Assembly (NCBI GenBank): GCA_937919075.1
Contig: CALFOF010000019.1
Span: 1 to 15,323 of the forward strand
From: an uncultured Cyanobium sp.
Lineage (GTDB): Bacteria > Cyanobacteriota > Cyanobacteriia > PCC-6307 > Cyanobiaceae
DNA length: 15,323 nt
Direction of reading: 5' to 3'
This document shows positions 6,529-14,258 of the stretch, piece after piece. Each line of letters opens with the position of its first letter. Position 1 is the stretch's first letter. Both the position numbers and the translations under genes were made by a program. The notes under the pieces are model-generated. The model had not been told where the DNA came from, searched no databases, and saw nothing but the letters and a program-made list of their open reading frames with translations.

Positions 6529-7143
6529 TCAGCGAGGGATGGCCGGAGGAGGCAGCTGTCGACACAGAAATTGCTCCACGGCATCGAGGCCTTCGCCGCT
6601 GCGCAGATTCGTGAAGCACCAGGGGCGATCCCCACGCATGCGGCGAGTGTCTGCTGCCATCACCTCCAGGCTTGCTCCCACCATCGGCGCCAGGTCGATT
6701 TTGTTGATCACCAGCAGATCGGAGCGGGTGATGCCCGGCCCCCCTTTTCTGGGGATCTTGTCGCCGGCGGCCACATCGATCACGTAGACGCAGAGATCCA
6801 CCAGCTCAGGGCTGAAGCTGGCCGCCAGATTGTCGCCACCGCTTTCCACCAGCACCAGGTCGAGATTCGGAAACTTCTCCTCCAGATCTTCCACCGCAGC
6901 TCTGTTGATGGAGCAGTCTTCGCGGATGGCGGTGTGAGGGCAGCCGCCGGTTTCCACCCCCCGGATCCGCTCTGGCTCCAGTGCTCCGGCGCGGGTCAGA
7001 AACTGGGCGTCTTCCTGGGTGTAGATGTCGTTGGTGACCACCGCCAGCTGCAGCCGGTTCCGCAGCCGCCGGCACAGGGCTTCCACCAGTGCCGTCTTGC
7101 CCGAGCCCACCGGTCCGGCCACGCCGACACGCAGTTTGCTCAT
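6529..7143 (-). CDS. ureG: Urease accessory GTPase UreG
   Basis: SIMIBI-class GTPase of 204 residues that carries nickel and uses GTP hydrolysis to drive its insertion into apo-urease with UreD and UreF. P-loop GPVGSGKT is at 10-17, the NDIYTQED segment at 38-45, and the nickel-binding Cys-Pro-His at 68-70 in [15 protein letters not shown]. The switch/Walker B region ESGGDNL is at 100-106 and the guanine-specificity motif NKID at 147-150. The ATG at 7143 gives the canonical [13 protein letters not shown] start; the frame stays open far upstream, but that stretch lies over ureF and is not UreG-like. It is 58 bases after ureF in the ureE-ureF-ureG unit. Length and motifs are normal for the family. 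Confidence 0.96.
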   Translation of the reverse strand: MSKLRVGVAGPVGSGKTALVEALCRRLRNRLQLAVVTNDIYTQEDAQFLTRAGALEPERIRGVETGGCPHTAIREDCSINRAAVEDLEEKFPNLDLVLVESGGDNLAASFSPELVDLCVYVIDVAAGDKIPRKGGPGITRSDLLVINKIDLAPMVGASLEVMAADTRRMRGDRPWCFTNLRSGEGLDAVEQFLCRQLPPPAIPR

Positions 7144-7201
7144 GGAGATGCGTCCACAGGATCCGCGCAATCTTGCCACCGGTGCCCGGCCCAGCCACCG
7201 C

Positions 7202-7936
7202 TCAACTTCTGAACAGGCGTGAATAGAGCTCGGTGTGCCCCAGCTGGGCCAGGCCAGCGCCCACACCACTGCTCCACAGCGTGCGGGGGTCGGTCTGTTC
7301 CAGCGCTGCGGCCCGCTGGGCCAGCAACGGTGCCAGGCGCAGCTGCAGCACCTGGCCCTGGGTGGGCCCGATCGGCACCAGCCGCACGGCAGCGCTGATC
7401 TGGCTGGCCATCCAGGCATAGAGATACGCCTCCACCAGGTCGGTGCTGGCAACGCCGAGGCAGTGGCCGGCCCAGGCCCATGCCGCCGGCCAGGCCAGGC
7501 CCAGCGGTGGCTCCACGCTGGCTGCCGGGCCTGGGCCTGGGCTGCCCGGCAGCCGCCAGCCCAGTTCACCCAGCAGCTGGGTGAGCGAACGGCCCATCTG
7601 GCGCTGCTGGGCGCGCACCTCCGGCGCTTCCCGCAGGGCCAGCAGCCAGCCGTCGAGATCGAGGACGGCGCTCCATTGCGCCGCCGCCATGGCCTGCAGC
7701 AGCGGCGCCAGGGCCGCGGCCTCCATGCACAGCGCCCCCCGCTGCAGTTCCGCCGTCAGCCAGCTGTGCAGTGCCTCCGCGGAGCTGATCCGGCCCTGCT
7801 GCACCAGCACTTCCAAGCCCTCTGAATAGCTGAACGCCCCCACCGGCAATGCCGGACTCACCAGCTGGAACAGCAGCAGGCGGGCCGGTGCCATGCTGCC
7901 CGGGGCCGGGGCTGGGGCCGGCGGCTCAGTGCGCAT
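7202..7936 (-). CDS. ureF: Urease accessory protein UreF
   Basis: All-helical chaperone that bridges UreD and UreG on apo-urease and controls UreG GTPase activity. It is 244 residues from the ATG at 7936, whose first 10 bases overlap the end of ureE (translational coupling). A second ATG at 7894 (Met15) is also possible, since residues 2-14 are an Ala/Pro-rich stretch. Family marks are [20 protein letters not shown] (about 21-40) and the C-terminal [11 protein letters not shown], the tail that docks into UreD and UreG. The sequence is very rich in Ala, Leu and Gln, with higher G+C than the urt genes. Second gene of the ureEFG unit. Confidence 0.92.
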   Translation of the reverse strand: MRTEPPAPAPAPGSMAPARLLLFQLVSPALPVGAFSYSEGLEVLVQQGRISSAEALHSWLTAELQRGALCMEAAALAPLLQAMAAAQWSAVLDLDGWLLALREAPEVRAQQRQMGRSLTQLLGELGWRLPGSPGPGPAASVEPPLGLAWPAAWAWAGHCLGVASTDLVEAYLYAWMASQISAAVRLVPIGPTQGQVLQLRLAPLLAQRAAALEQTDPRTLWSSGVGAGLAQLGHTELYSRLFRS

Positions 7937-8378
7937 GCCCGCCCTTGCCGGCGTAAGCGCCCGGTTCCGGTAGGAACGGCGCTTCGAGGTGGTCCACCGT
8001 CAGCCCGCGGTGGTGCAGCAACTCCTCCAGCACCGGATCTTCCAGCAGGCGCAGCTCGCCGGGGCGCAGCTCCAGGGCCACATGGCGGTTGCCGAGGTGA
8101 TAGGCGGCTTGCAGCAGCTGGAGGGAGTCGGCGCTGCGACCCCGCAGCAACGGCTCCGGGGCCGCTTCCACCTGCACCACCACGGCGCCGTCGTCGCTGC
8201 TGCTCAACCACTCTCCAGGTTCGAGCGCTTCACCGCGCGGCAGCTGCAGCAGCAGATCCTGGCCGCAGGCACTGCGGCGATGGCCGCGCAGCCCCTCACG
8301 CTGCTGGGCACTGAGCCGCAGCCGCAGGCTGGCGGGGGCGTCGGGCGGGGCGCTCAGGCGCCGGTCGAGGACGATCAT
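7926..8378 (-). CDS. ureE: Urease nickel-delivery chaperone UreE
   Basis: Nickel metallochaperone of 150 residues from the ATG at 8378. The N-terminal peptide-binding half (about 1-70) is followed by the metal-binding half with AAYHLGNRHV (91-100), whose His94 and neighbouring His99 correspond to the conserved nickel-site region. The C-terminus is only GGHAH, a short histidine tail compared with the His-rich tails of enterobacterial UreE. The chosen start has GGTGGGG about 4-10 bases upstream and gives the family-like MIVLDRRL. Earlier in-frame starts (ATG 8390, GTG 8396) would shrink the gap to ureD further. First gene of ureEFG; diverges from ureD. Confidence 0.9.
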   Translation of the reverse strand: MIVLDRRLSAPPDAPASLRLRLSAQQREGLRGHRRSACGQDLLLQLPRGEALEPGEWLSSSDDGAVVVQVEAAPEPLLRGRSADSLQLLQAAYHLGNRHVALELRPGELRLLEDPVLEELLHHRGLTVDHLEAPFLPEPGAYAGKGGHAH

Positions 8379-8411
8379 GGGCCCCACCATCGCCACGGGC
8401 AGGGGCGAAAA

Positions 8412-9386
8412 ATGTGGCGACCGCTACCTGGCAGCCGCCGCTTCGCTCGCAGCATCATCCTCTCGCCTCTTCCCGTTCTGGCCCACGTCATCGTTGCGGA
8501 TCCGCCCTCACCCATCAGCTGTAGCAGCGGCTGGCGCGGAGAGGCCAGTCTTCGCTTTGCGCTCTCGCCCTCGGCGCCGTCGCTCACCATCCATCAGGGA
8601 GGGGCCACCTCGCCGCTGAAGATCCAGCGCGCCTTCGGGTGCGCCGATGGCCGCTGTGAGTTGCCGTTGCTGCACACCGCTGGCGGCCTGGTGGGCGGCG
8701 ATCAGCTGGCGATCGACACCCGGTTGGGGGCCGGCAGCCGGGCGCTGGTCACCAGCGTGGCGGCGCAGAAGGTCTATGGCTCGATCGGCCGCTCCCGCCG
8801 GGCGCCTGAGGGCCAGTGGGCGCGGCAGCTGCTGGCGTTCCGCCTGGAGGACGGCGCCGATCTCGAATGGCTGCCCCAGGAGCTGGTGCTCTACGCCGGC
8901 GCGCTCTACGAGCAGGACAGCCGAGTGGAGCTGGCGGCTGGAGCCAGCTGGCTGGGCGCCGAGGTGGTGCGGCTCGGCCGCAGCGCCGACGGGGAATCCC
9001 TCGGTGCCGGCCGCTGGCGTTCGTCGCTGGCGATCCGGCGCGAGGGCCGCTGGAGCGTGGTGGATCGCCTGGAGCTGGGCGGCGAGAGCCTCGATCACGC
9101 CCACGGGCTGGGCGGCGCTCCGGTGTTCGGCAGCCTCGTGTGGGCGGCGCCGGCGCCAGTGAGCGAAGAGCTGCTGCTGCGCTGCCGCGACGACCGGCAG
9201 GGTCTGGTGGGGGAGATGGCCTGCGGGCGCCTCGATCAGGGGCTGGTGGCCCGCTACCGCGGCCCTTCCACCCAGGCGGCCCGCTACTGGTTCACGCGCC
9301 TCTGGGCGCGCATTCGCGCCGAGCGGGGGCTGGCGCCGCCCCAGCTGCCGCGGGTGTGGCCATTCCAGGAATCGCCGTTCGGCTGA
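8412..9386 (+). CDS. ureD: Urease accessory protein UreD
   Basis: UreD (UreH) scaffold that binds apo-urease and, with UreF and UreG, receives nickel for the active site. It is 324 residues from the ATG at 8412, which has AGGGG about 6 bases upstream. Family blocks: WRGEASLRF (41-49), IHQGGATSPLK (60-70), HTAGGLVGGDQL (88-99), TSVAAQKVYGS (114-124), LEWLPQELVLY (151-161), and a C-terminal RPYRG-like/FTRLWARIRAERGL region. The first 40 residues before WRGEASL are longer than in most UreD and Arg/Ser/Pro-rich, but no other ATG, GTG or TTG start is available in between. It is separated from ureABC by the efflux cassette, whereas in related cyanobacteria ureD usually directly precedes ureA. Confidence 0.93.
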   Translation: MWRPLPGSRRFARSIILSPLPVLAHVIVADPPSPISCSSGWRGEASLRFALSPSAPSLTIHQGGATSPLKIQRAFGCADGRCELPLLHTAGGLVGGDQLAIDTRLGAGSRALVTSVAAQKVYGSIGRSRRAPEGQWARQLLAFRLEDGADLEWLPQELVLYAGALYEQDSRVELAAGASWLGAEVVRLGRSADGESLGAGRWRSSLAIRREGRWSVVDRLELGGESLDHAHGLGGAPVFGSLVWAAPAPVSEELLLRCRDDRQGLVGEMACGRLDQGLVARYRGPSTQAARYWFTRLWARIRAERGLAPPQLPRVWPFQESPFG

Positions 9387-9396
9387 ACCAGCGGCA

Positions 9397-10884
9397 TCAG
9401 GGCGTTGAGGCGCCGGGCTCTGGCTCTCCGGCGCCGGTTTCCAGCTCCAGGCCGGCGCGGCTGAGGTTCCAGCGATGGATGGACACCGCCAGGGCTGTGC
9501 GGGCCAGCTGCAGATCCCGCTGGGTGATCAGCACCTCCAGGATCGGGCTGATGCCGGCGCGGTAGCGCAGCTCGGCATCGCGAACCGCCAACTCACCGGC
9601 ACGGGCTGCGGCAGCGGCGGCGGTGATCTGCGCGGCGGTGGCGCGGTGGGTCTGCCACCAGGTTTCCACGTTCTGGATGATCGCCTGCTCAGCGCTGGCG
9701 ATGGCGATCTGCTGCTGCTCCACCTGCCGCTGCGCCACGGCGGTGGCAGCCCGGGCGCTGCCGCCGTCGAACAGGGGCTGGCGCAGGCTGATCAGGGCGC
9801 CCCAGTCATAGAAGCTGCCCGACTGGCTGGCGCCGGCGCTCTGCTGCGGCAAGGTGATGCTGGGGCCGGCGGAAAGCCCCACAGTGGTGGTGGTGGAGAG
9901 CACCGGCAGGTTGATCCGGTTGGCATTGATGCCGCCCCCGAGCATCAGCCCCACCGACGGCAGCCGCGCGGCCCTGGCCAGCTGCACCTGGGCCAGCTGG
10001 GCCTGCCGCTGCTGCTCCAGTGCGGCGAGGCTGGGGCGATCTTGCAGCGAGCGGCGGATCGTGCCGAGCAGGTCCTGTCCCCAGGCAGGTCCGGGCTGCA
10101 GGCGATCCGTGGCGGCTACGGCCCGATCCGCAGGCAGAGCCAGCAGCCGCGCCAGTCCGCTGCGGCTGATTTCCACCTGGGCTTCGGCCTCGGCCAGGCC
10201 ACGCCGGTCGTTCTCGAACAATGCCTCGGCCTGGGCGCTGTCGCTGCGGCTGGCCAGGCCGCGGGCCCGGATAGCGTTCACGTCCTTGCGCAGCCGCGTG
10301 GACACGTCCAGCGAGCGCTGCCACACCGGGATCAATGCATCGGCGAGCTGCAGATTGAGGTAGCCGGTGGTGATGGCGAAACGGCTGATCCGCTGCTGCT
10401 CCAGCTGCTGCGACTGGGATGCCGCCAGGCCGGCTTTGGCAGCATCCCTGAGCGGGCCACGGCGGAAGTCGATCAGCGGATAGGTGAGAGCCAGACCGAG
10501 ATTGCCGAAGGCGTTCTGCACCACCGCATACCCCTGGCTGCCCAGGTTGAGGTTGAGGTCGCCGATCGTGGAGACATTGCTGATGAAGTTGATGTCGGTG
10601 CCCACCTGGGCGTAGGTGCCCAGGCCCAGCAGATCCAGCTTCGGCAGAAAGGAGCTGCCCGCCAGAGCCACGAGCGAACGGTTCTGCTCGATGGCCACCG
10701 CGGCGCTCCGCAGCGGCAGGGAACGCTCCAGCCCCAGGGCCAGCGCCTGCTCGAGGCTGAGGCGCAGTACGGCCGGAGGCGCGCCGGCCGTCGTAGCCGT
10801 GGCTGGCATGGCCACTGTCGTCGTGAGCAGCGGCCAGGCAATGGCCCACCCGGCGATCTGGCCTCGGCAGCTACGGCCAACCAA
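9397..10884 (-). CDS. TolC-like outer-membrane efflux channel
   Basis: Outer-membrane efflux protein (OEP family), 495 residues. A signal peptide covers about 1-33 (hydrophobic IAGWAIAWPLLTTTVA, then ATATTAGA). Two OEP repeats follow: the first opens with LSLEQALALGLERSLPLR (about 43-60), the second has ISLRQPLFDGGSARAATAVA (about 370-390) and ends with YRAGISPILEVLITQRDLQLARTAL and WNLSRAGLEL, the usual TolC-type finish. The trimer would form a beta-barrel plus periplasmic helical tunnel. The start is TTG at 10884, because the frame has a stop 10 codons upstream and the next ATG (residue 26) would cut the signal peptide. Divergent from the adaptor/FUSC operon across 69 bases, so probably its export duct. 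Substrate unknown. Confidence 0.88.
   Translation of the reverse strand: MVGRSCRGQIAGWAIAWPLLTTTVAMPATATTAGAPPAVLRLSLEQALALGLERSLPLRSAAVAIEQNRSLVALAGSSFLPKLDLLGLGTYAQVGTDINFISNVSTIGDLNLNLGSQGYAVVQNAFGNLGLALTYPLIDFRRGPLRDAAKAGLAASQSQQLEQQRISRFAITTGYLNLQLADALIPVWQRSLDVSTRLRKDVNAIRARGLASRSDSAQAEALFENDRRGLAEAEAQVEISRSGLARLLALPADRAVAATDRLQPGPAWGQDLLGTIRRSLQDRPSLAALEQQRQAQLAQVQLARAARLPSVGLMLGGGINANRINLPVLSTTTTVGLSAGPSITLPQQSAGASQSGSFYDWGALISLRQPLFDGGSARAATAVAQRQVEQQQIAIASAEQAIIQNVETWWQTHRATAAQITAAAAAARAGELAVRDAELRYRAGISPILEVLITQRDLQLARTALAVSIHRWNLSRAGLELETGAGEPEPGASTP
9409..9435 (+). terminator. Hairpin after ureD, inside the end of the tolC-like gene
   Basis: Arms GGCGCCGG (9409-9416) and CCGGCGCC (9428-9435) are perfect reverse complements with the 11-base loop GCTCTGGCTCT. 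It lies 22 bases beyond the ureD stop and is followed on the + strand by GGTTTCC. It may end the ureD transcript while also being coding sequence for the convergent gene (10 bases between the two stop codons). Confidence 0.38.
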
Positions 10885-10902
10885 TCGACACCACCGGACC
10901 TG

Positions 10903-10919
10903 GCGCGTACCCTACGTGC
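10903..10919. promoter_or_regulatory. Imperfect palindrome in the tolC-hlyD divergent region
   Basis: GCGCGTA-CCC-TACGTGC is a 17-base dyad with one mismatch in 7-base arms, near the middle of the 69-base region between the divergent starts. Inside it, TACCCT (+) and TAGGGT (-) both fit a TAN3T -10 pattern, so one site could serve or control both directions. No convincing -35 elements were found. A candidate operator for a regulator not encoded in the window. Confidence 0.35.
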
Positions 10920-10953
10920 TCCTTTTGCTGGCGCCCCTTCGGGCCTGTGGCGA

Positions 10954-12141
10954 ATGCCCGAAGCGCCGGCCCCCATCACCTCGGCGCCAGCGCCGCTGTT
11001 GCCCCGCCTGCTGCCGATCGCGGCCGTGAGTGCCCTGGCGCTGGCCTGGGCCTTCTCCCCCGGTGTGCCTGTGCTGGTGCATGGCGGCGCCCTGCTGATG
11101 GAGCCGGACAGCCGTGCCGGCGTCTATGCCCGCTCTGCCGGCCAGATCCAGCGCGTGGCGGTGGAGGTGGGCGCGCCGTTGCGTCAGGGCCAGTTGCTGG
11201 CCACGATCAACCGGGTCGATCAGGCGGCACCGGGGGGCGGCTGGGTGGCGGCCAACCCTGAGGCGATCCGGCGCCAGAACCAGGCGATCGATCTCCAGCA
11301 GCAGGCGATGCGCAGCCAGATCGATACCCTGCGCACCAGCAATCAGCCGATCGGCCAGCAGCTCGCCGCCCTCGAGTCGTTGCGGCGCGACGAGGTGATT
11401 CCGCGCTACAGCCCGCTCTGGGTCGGAGCCCAGGACCTCTACCTGCGCAACCGAAGCCAGATCCGTGCCCTGGAAGGTCAGATCGCCCAGCTGGAGGCCG
11501 GTCGTGCCGAACTGCAGGCCCAGCGGGTCGGCCAGCAAGTGTTCACCCCTCGCGCCGGCACCCTGTTGTCGCTGCTGGTGGCCCCGGGGCAGGCGGTGGC
11601 TCCGGGCCAGCGGATCGCCGTTGTCGGTGCTCCTGCGCAGGCCGTATCCCGCCACCGCACCGCCATCACCCTGTTCACCGAGGCCGATGCCAGCCGCCTG
11701 CGCCCCGGCGCCAGGGTCCAGGTGGAACCGCAGCTACAGAGCCGTGACCGTTACGGCGGCACTGCGCAGCGCTACGGCGCGCTGACGGGCCGGATCCGTT
11801 CGTTGTCGCCGATCTCCCTGGATGCGGAAGCGCTCACCCACGTGCTGGGCGACAACGATCTGGCGGCCAGCCTGGCGGCCCGCAGCCGTCAGGAGGCCTT
11901 CGGGGAAGGTGGCGATCCGCTTGCCACCCTGGGCAACAAGGTCACCGCGCCGGTGATGCTGGTGCTGGTGGATCTGGAGCCGGCCGCCACCCCCAGCGGC
12001 CTGCGCTGGAGTGGCGGCAACGGCCCTGACCTGGAGCTTGAGAACGGAACGCCGGCCCTGGCACGCGTCGAGTTGGAGCGGCGTCCGCTGGTCAGTTTCG
12101 TGCTGCCGTTTCTGCGCTGGCTGGGGGGAACGGAACGATGA
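10954..12141 (+). CDS. HlyD-family periplasmic adaptor, NHLM secretion type
   Basis: Membrane-fusion adaptor of 395 residues linking an inner-membrane pump to the TolC channel. One membrane helix lies at about 17-36, then a lipoyl half (GVYARSAGQIQRVAVEVGAP, 56-75), a coiled coil with Gln/Glu/Leu heptads (about 104-193), the second lipoyl half (VFTPRAGTLLSLLVAPGQ, 196-213) and a beta-barrel domain. The C-terminal pattern (VEPQLQSRDRYG at 257-268, GRIRSLSPISLD at 279-290, HVLGDNDLAASL, TPSGLRWSGGNGP at 346-358, then RPLVSFVLPFL) resembles HlyD proteins of the NHLM bacteriocin secretion group, from recalled family features rather than a search. The ATG at 10954 is the first before the membrane helix. 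Its stop overlaps the next start (ATGA). No peptidase-ABC exporter is nearby. Confidence 0.82.
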   Translation: MPEAPAPITSAPAPLLPRLLPIAAVSALALAWAFSPGVPVLVHGGALLMEPDSRAGVYARSAGQIQRVAVEVGAPLRQGQLLATINRVDQAAPGGGWVAANPEAIRRQNQAIDLQQQAMRSQIDTLRTSNQPIGQQLAALESLRRDEVIPRYSPLWVGAQDLYLRNRSQIRALEGQIAQLEAGRAELQAQRVGQQVFTPRAGTLLSLLVAPGQAVAPGQRIAVVGAPAQAVSRHRTAITLFTEADASRLRPGARVQVEPQLQSRDRYGGTAQRYGALTGRIRSLSPISLDAEALTHVLGDNDLAASLAARSRQEAFGEGGDPLATLGNKVTAPVMLVLVDLEPAATPSGLRWSGGNGPDLELENGTPALARVELERRPLVSFVLPFLRWLGGTER

Positions 12142-12371
12142 GCGGCCCCCGCCTTGAGCCCGCTGCTGCTCCACCGGCTCGTCGCCGCCTGCTGCGACGA
12201 GCCCTTGTGCCCTGGCTGGCCCCCTGGGCGGCCCCGGCCCCTTGGCTGGCCCTGCTGTTGCTGGCGCTGGCCGCCGCCAGCAGTCCGCCCCGGCTGTGGT
12301 TCTGGGTGGCTCTGCTGGTGGTGGTGCTGTTGCTGGGCTGGATCCAGGCTCTCGGCGGCCGGCCCCGGTGA
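12138..12371 (+). CDS. Small two-helix membrane protein of the efflux operon
   Basis: 77 residues, of unknown family. A basic, proline-rich N-terminus (about 1-23, with RRRLLRR) is followed by two hydrophobic helices at about 24-48 and 53-70, joined by SSPPR, and a short basic end. The N-terminal Arg cluster favours a cytoplasmic N-terminus. The start ATG shares ATGA with the stop of the adaptor gene, and its own stop shares GTGA with the GTG start of the FUSC-like gene, so all three are translationally coupled, which is the main argument that it is real. Its size, topology and place recall AaeX (DUF1656) of the AaeXAB exporter, but no convincing sequence similarity is seen. Confidence 0.7.
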   Translation: MSGPRLEPAAAPPARRRLLRRALVPWLAPWAAPAPWLALLLLALAAASSPPRLWFWVALLVVVLLLGWIQALGGRPR

Positions 12372-13525
12372 CCGGCGCCGCCGCCCCGCTGCCCTGGCGG
12401 GGCCTGCGTGCCGCCCTGGTGATTGCCCAGTCCAGTGGTTTCACCGCGGCGCTGGCGGCTGGCGTGGGCCTCGACAGCGGCGCGGCTGCCTACGGGGTGA
12501 TCGTGGCGGCGCTGGTGGTGCGCCCGGATTTCAGCCGCTGGCCCCTGCCCGTGTACCCAGTGCTGGTGGGGCTGAGCGGCCTTTCGATGGCGATCGGGCT
12601 GCTGATCGGTGAGGCTTTCGCCGGAGCGCCGGAGGTGTTCGTGTTCGGTCTGGTGGCCGCGCTCATGCAGGGGCTGATGCTGCTGTTGCCCGGCGCGTTG
12701 CGGCCGCTCGGCAACGTGCTCGCTATCACCGGCGTGCTGCCGCTGCTGAGCGCCACCAGCAGCTGGCTGAGCCTGGGCAACGAACTGGCCGCGATCGCGC
12801 TCGGGCTCGTGGTCGGCAGCGTCGTGCAGGTGGTGTGGAGTCCGGCGGCGCACTCGGCGCCAGCCAAGGAGCCTGAGCCGGCCAGTGCCGATCCGCCGCC
12901 AGCCGCGCGCCTGGCGGCGGGTCTTGCCTCGCCGTTCTTCTGGCGCAAGCTCGTGGTGGCCGTACTGGCGCTGCCGATCGGCGAAGGGCTCGGTGCCGTC
13001 GCCCCCAAATACCTCTATTTCGGTGTGGTGCTGCTGCTAAACGACAGCCTCGGCGCCACCCTGGCCCGGGTGCGCGATCGCATGGTTGGCGTCAGCCTCG
13101 GCGTGCTGATGCCGCTGCTGGTGTTTGACAGCTTCGGTCTCAGCCCGGTCAGCACTGCTGTGGTGATGGGCGGAACCGCGGCGCTGGTGGTAGCGCTGCA
13201 GGGAGAGGCCTACCTGCGTACCGCGCTGATCTCCAGCGGCGTGGCCTTTGTCGGCTACGGACCGCTGGTGGCCTGGTACATCCCCCACCGCTGGCTGGAC
13301 TACCTGCTGGGCTCCGCCTTGGCCGTGGCGGCGGGTCTGCTGTTCCGGCCCACCTCCGCACTGCAGCAATACCGCGACCTGCTGCGCCGGAGCCCGGTTT
13401 CGCAGGACGCTGCCCGGCGGCTGTATCCGGCGGCGCTGGAGGAGGCCCGCTGGACGGGACAGGTGCCTCCCGCCTTGCCGCCCTTGCCGGGGCCGCCTGC
13501 GCAGGCAAGGCCGGTCGGGCCGTGA
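12368..13525 (+). CDS. FUSC-like inner-membrane transport protein
   Basis: Polytopic membrane protein of 385 residues, probable pump of the cassette. Two hydrophobic halves of several helices (about 11-157 and 190-327) are joined by a hydrophilic Pro/Ala/Glu linker (about 158-189), and a proline-rich cytoplasmic-like tail closes it. The second half carries ATLARVRDRMVGVSLGVLM (230-248), matching the R-x-x-G-x-x-x-G element of FUSC/aromatic-acid exporter proteins. E. coli AaeB is about 655 residues, so this is a compact version lacking a large soluble domain. The GTG start at 12368 overlaps the preceding stop (GTGA); a longer frame open from 12242 would run over the small membrane gene. FUSC, or the related DUF2955 type, is the best guess. 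Substrate unknown. Confidence 0.72.
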   Translation: MTGAAAPLPWRGLRAALVIAQSSGFTAALAAGVGLDSGAAAYGVIVAALVVRPDFSRWPLPVYPVLVGLSGLSMAIGLLIGEAFAGAPEVFVFGLVAALMQGLMLLLPGALRPLGNVLAITGVLPLLSATSSWLSLGNELAAIALGLVVGSVVQVVWSPAAHSAPAKEPEPASADPPPAARLAAGLASPFFWRKLVVAVLALPIGEGLGAVAPKYLYFGVVLLLNDSLGATLARVRDRMVGVSLGVLMPLLVFDSFGLSPVSTAVVMGGTAALVVALQGEAYLRTALISSGVAFVGYGPLVAWYIPHRWLDYLLGSALAVAAGLLFRPTSALQQYRDLLRRSPVSQDAARRLYPAALEEARWTGQVPPALPPLPGPPAQARPVGP

Positions 13526-13615
13526 CCCCCACCGCGGCCGCCGCCGCGAACGTTCCTGCTGAACCTGCTCCAGCCCCGCGCCGCTGCGAGAGTGTGACTG
13601 GCAATCGCGTCCCCC

Positions 13616-13918
<303 letters not shown>

Positions 13919-13940
13919 TCCCCCTGATCGCTGCGCCTGC

Positions 13941-14258
13941 ATGTCTCCTCTCATCCCTGGCGAACTGCTGCCGGAGCCCGGCAGCCACGAACTCAATGCC
14001 GGCCGGCCCGTCACCACGCTCAACGTGGCCAACCGCGGCGACCGCCCGGTTCAGGTGGGTTCCCACTTCCACTTCTATGAAGCCAACGACGCGCTGGTGT
14101 TCGACCGCGACAGCGCCCGCGGCCAGCGGCTCGACATCCCGGCCGGCACGGCGATCCGCTTCGAGCCCGGCGATCAGCGCGAGGTGCAGCTGATCCCCCT
14201 GGCTGGCGCCCGCCGGGTGTTCGGCTTCAACGGCCTGGTCAACGGCCCGCTCGAGTGA
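13941..14258 (+). CDS. ureB: Urease beta subunit UreB
   Basis: Structural subunit of urease, 105 residues, normal length for a separate bacterial UreB. The hallmarks are [14 protein letters not shown], then [23 protein letters not shown] (about 27-49), [26 protein letters not shown] (about 64-90) and [12 protein letters not shown] at the end. UreB binds the rim of UreC and helps recruit the UreD-UreF-UreG complex. It follows ureA at 22 bases and precedes ureC by 99 bases. That second gap is pyrimidine-rich, with ACCACC-type repeats and no Shine-Dalgarno. Confidence 0.97.
   Translation: MSPLIPGELLPEPGSHELNAGRPVTTLNVANRGDRPVQVGSHFHFYEANDALVFDRDSARGQRLDIPAGTAIRFEPGDQREVQLIPLAGARRVFGFNGLVNGPLE

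Noticed and set aside
7144..7569. Upstream extension of the ureG frame
   Set aside because: It overlaps ureF in another frame and does not resemble UreG; the ATG at 7143 gives the canonical N-terminus.
7989..8411. N-terminal extension of the ureD frame
   Set aside because: It is antisense to ureE with a His/Gln-rich shadow composition; the UreD-like sequence begins after the ATG at 8412.
9475..10953. Upstream two-thirds of an 888-codon + strand reading frame
   Set aside because: It is antisense to the well-supported TolC-like gene and has biased Gln/Gly/Arg composition; only the part from 10954 encodes the adaptor.
12242..12367. Longer start for the FUSC-like protein
   Set aside because: The extra 42 residues are Gly/Ala/Arg shadow sequence of the small membrane gene; the GTG at 12368 gives a normal 4-base coupling overlap.
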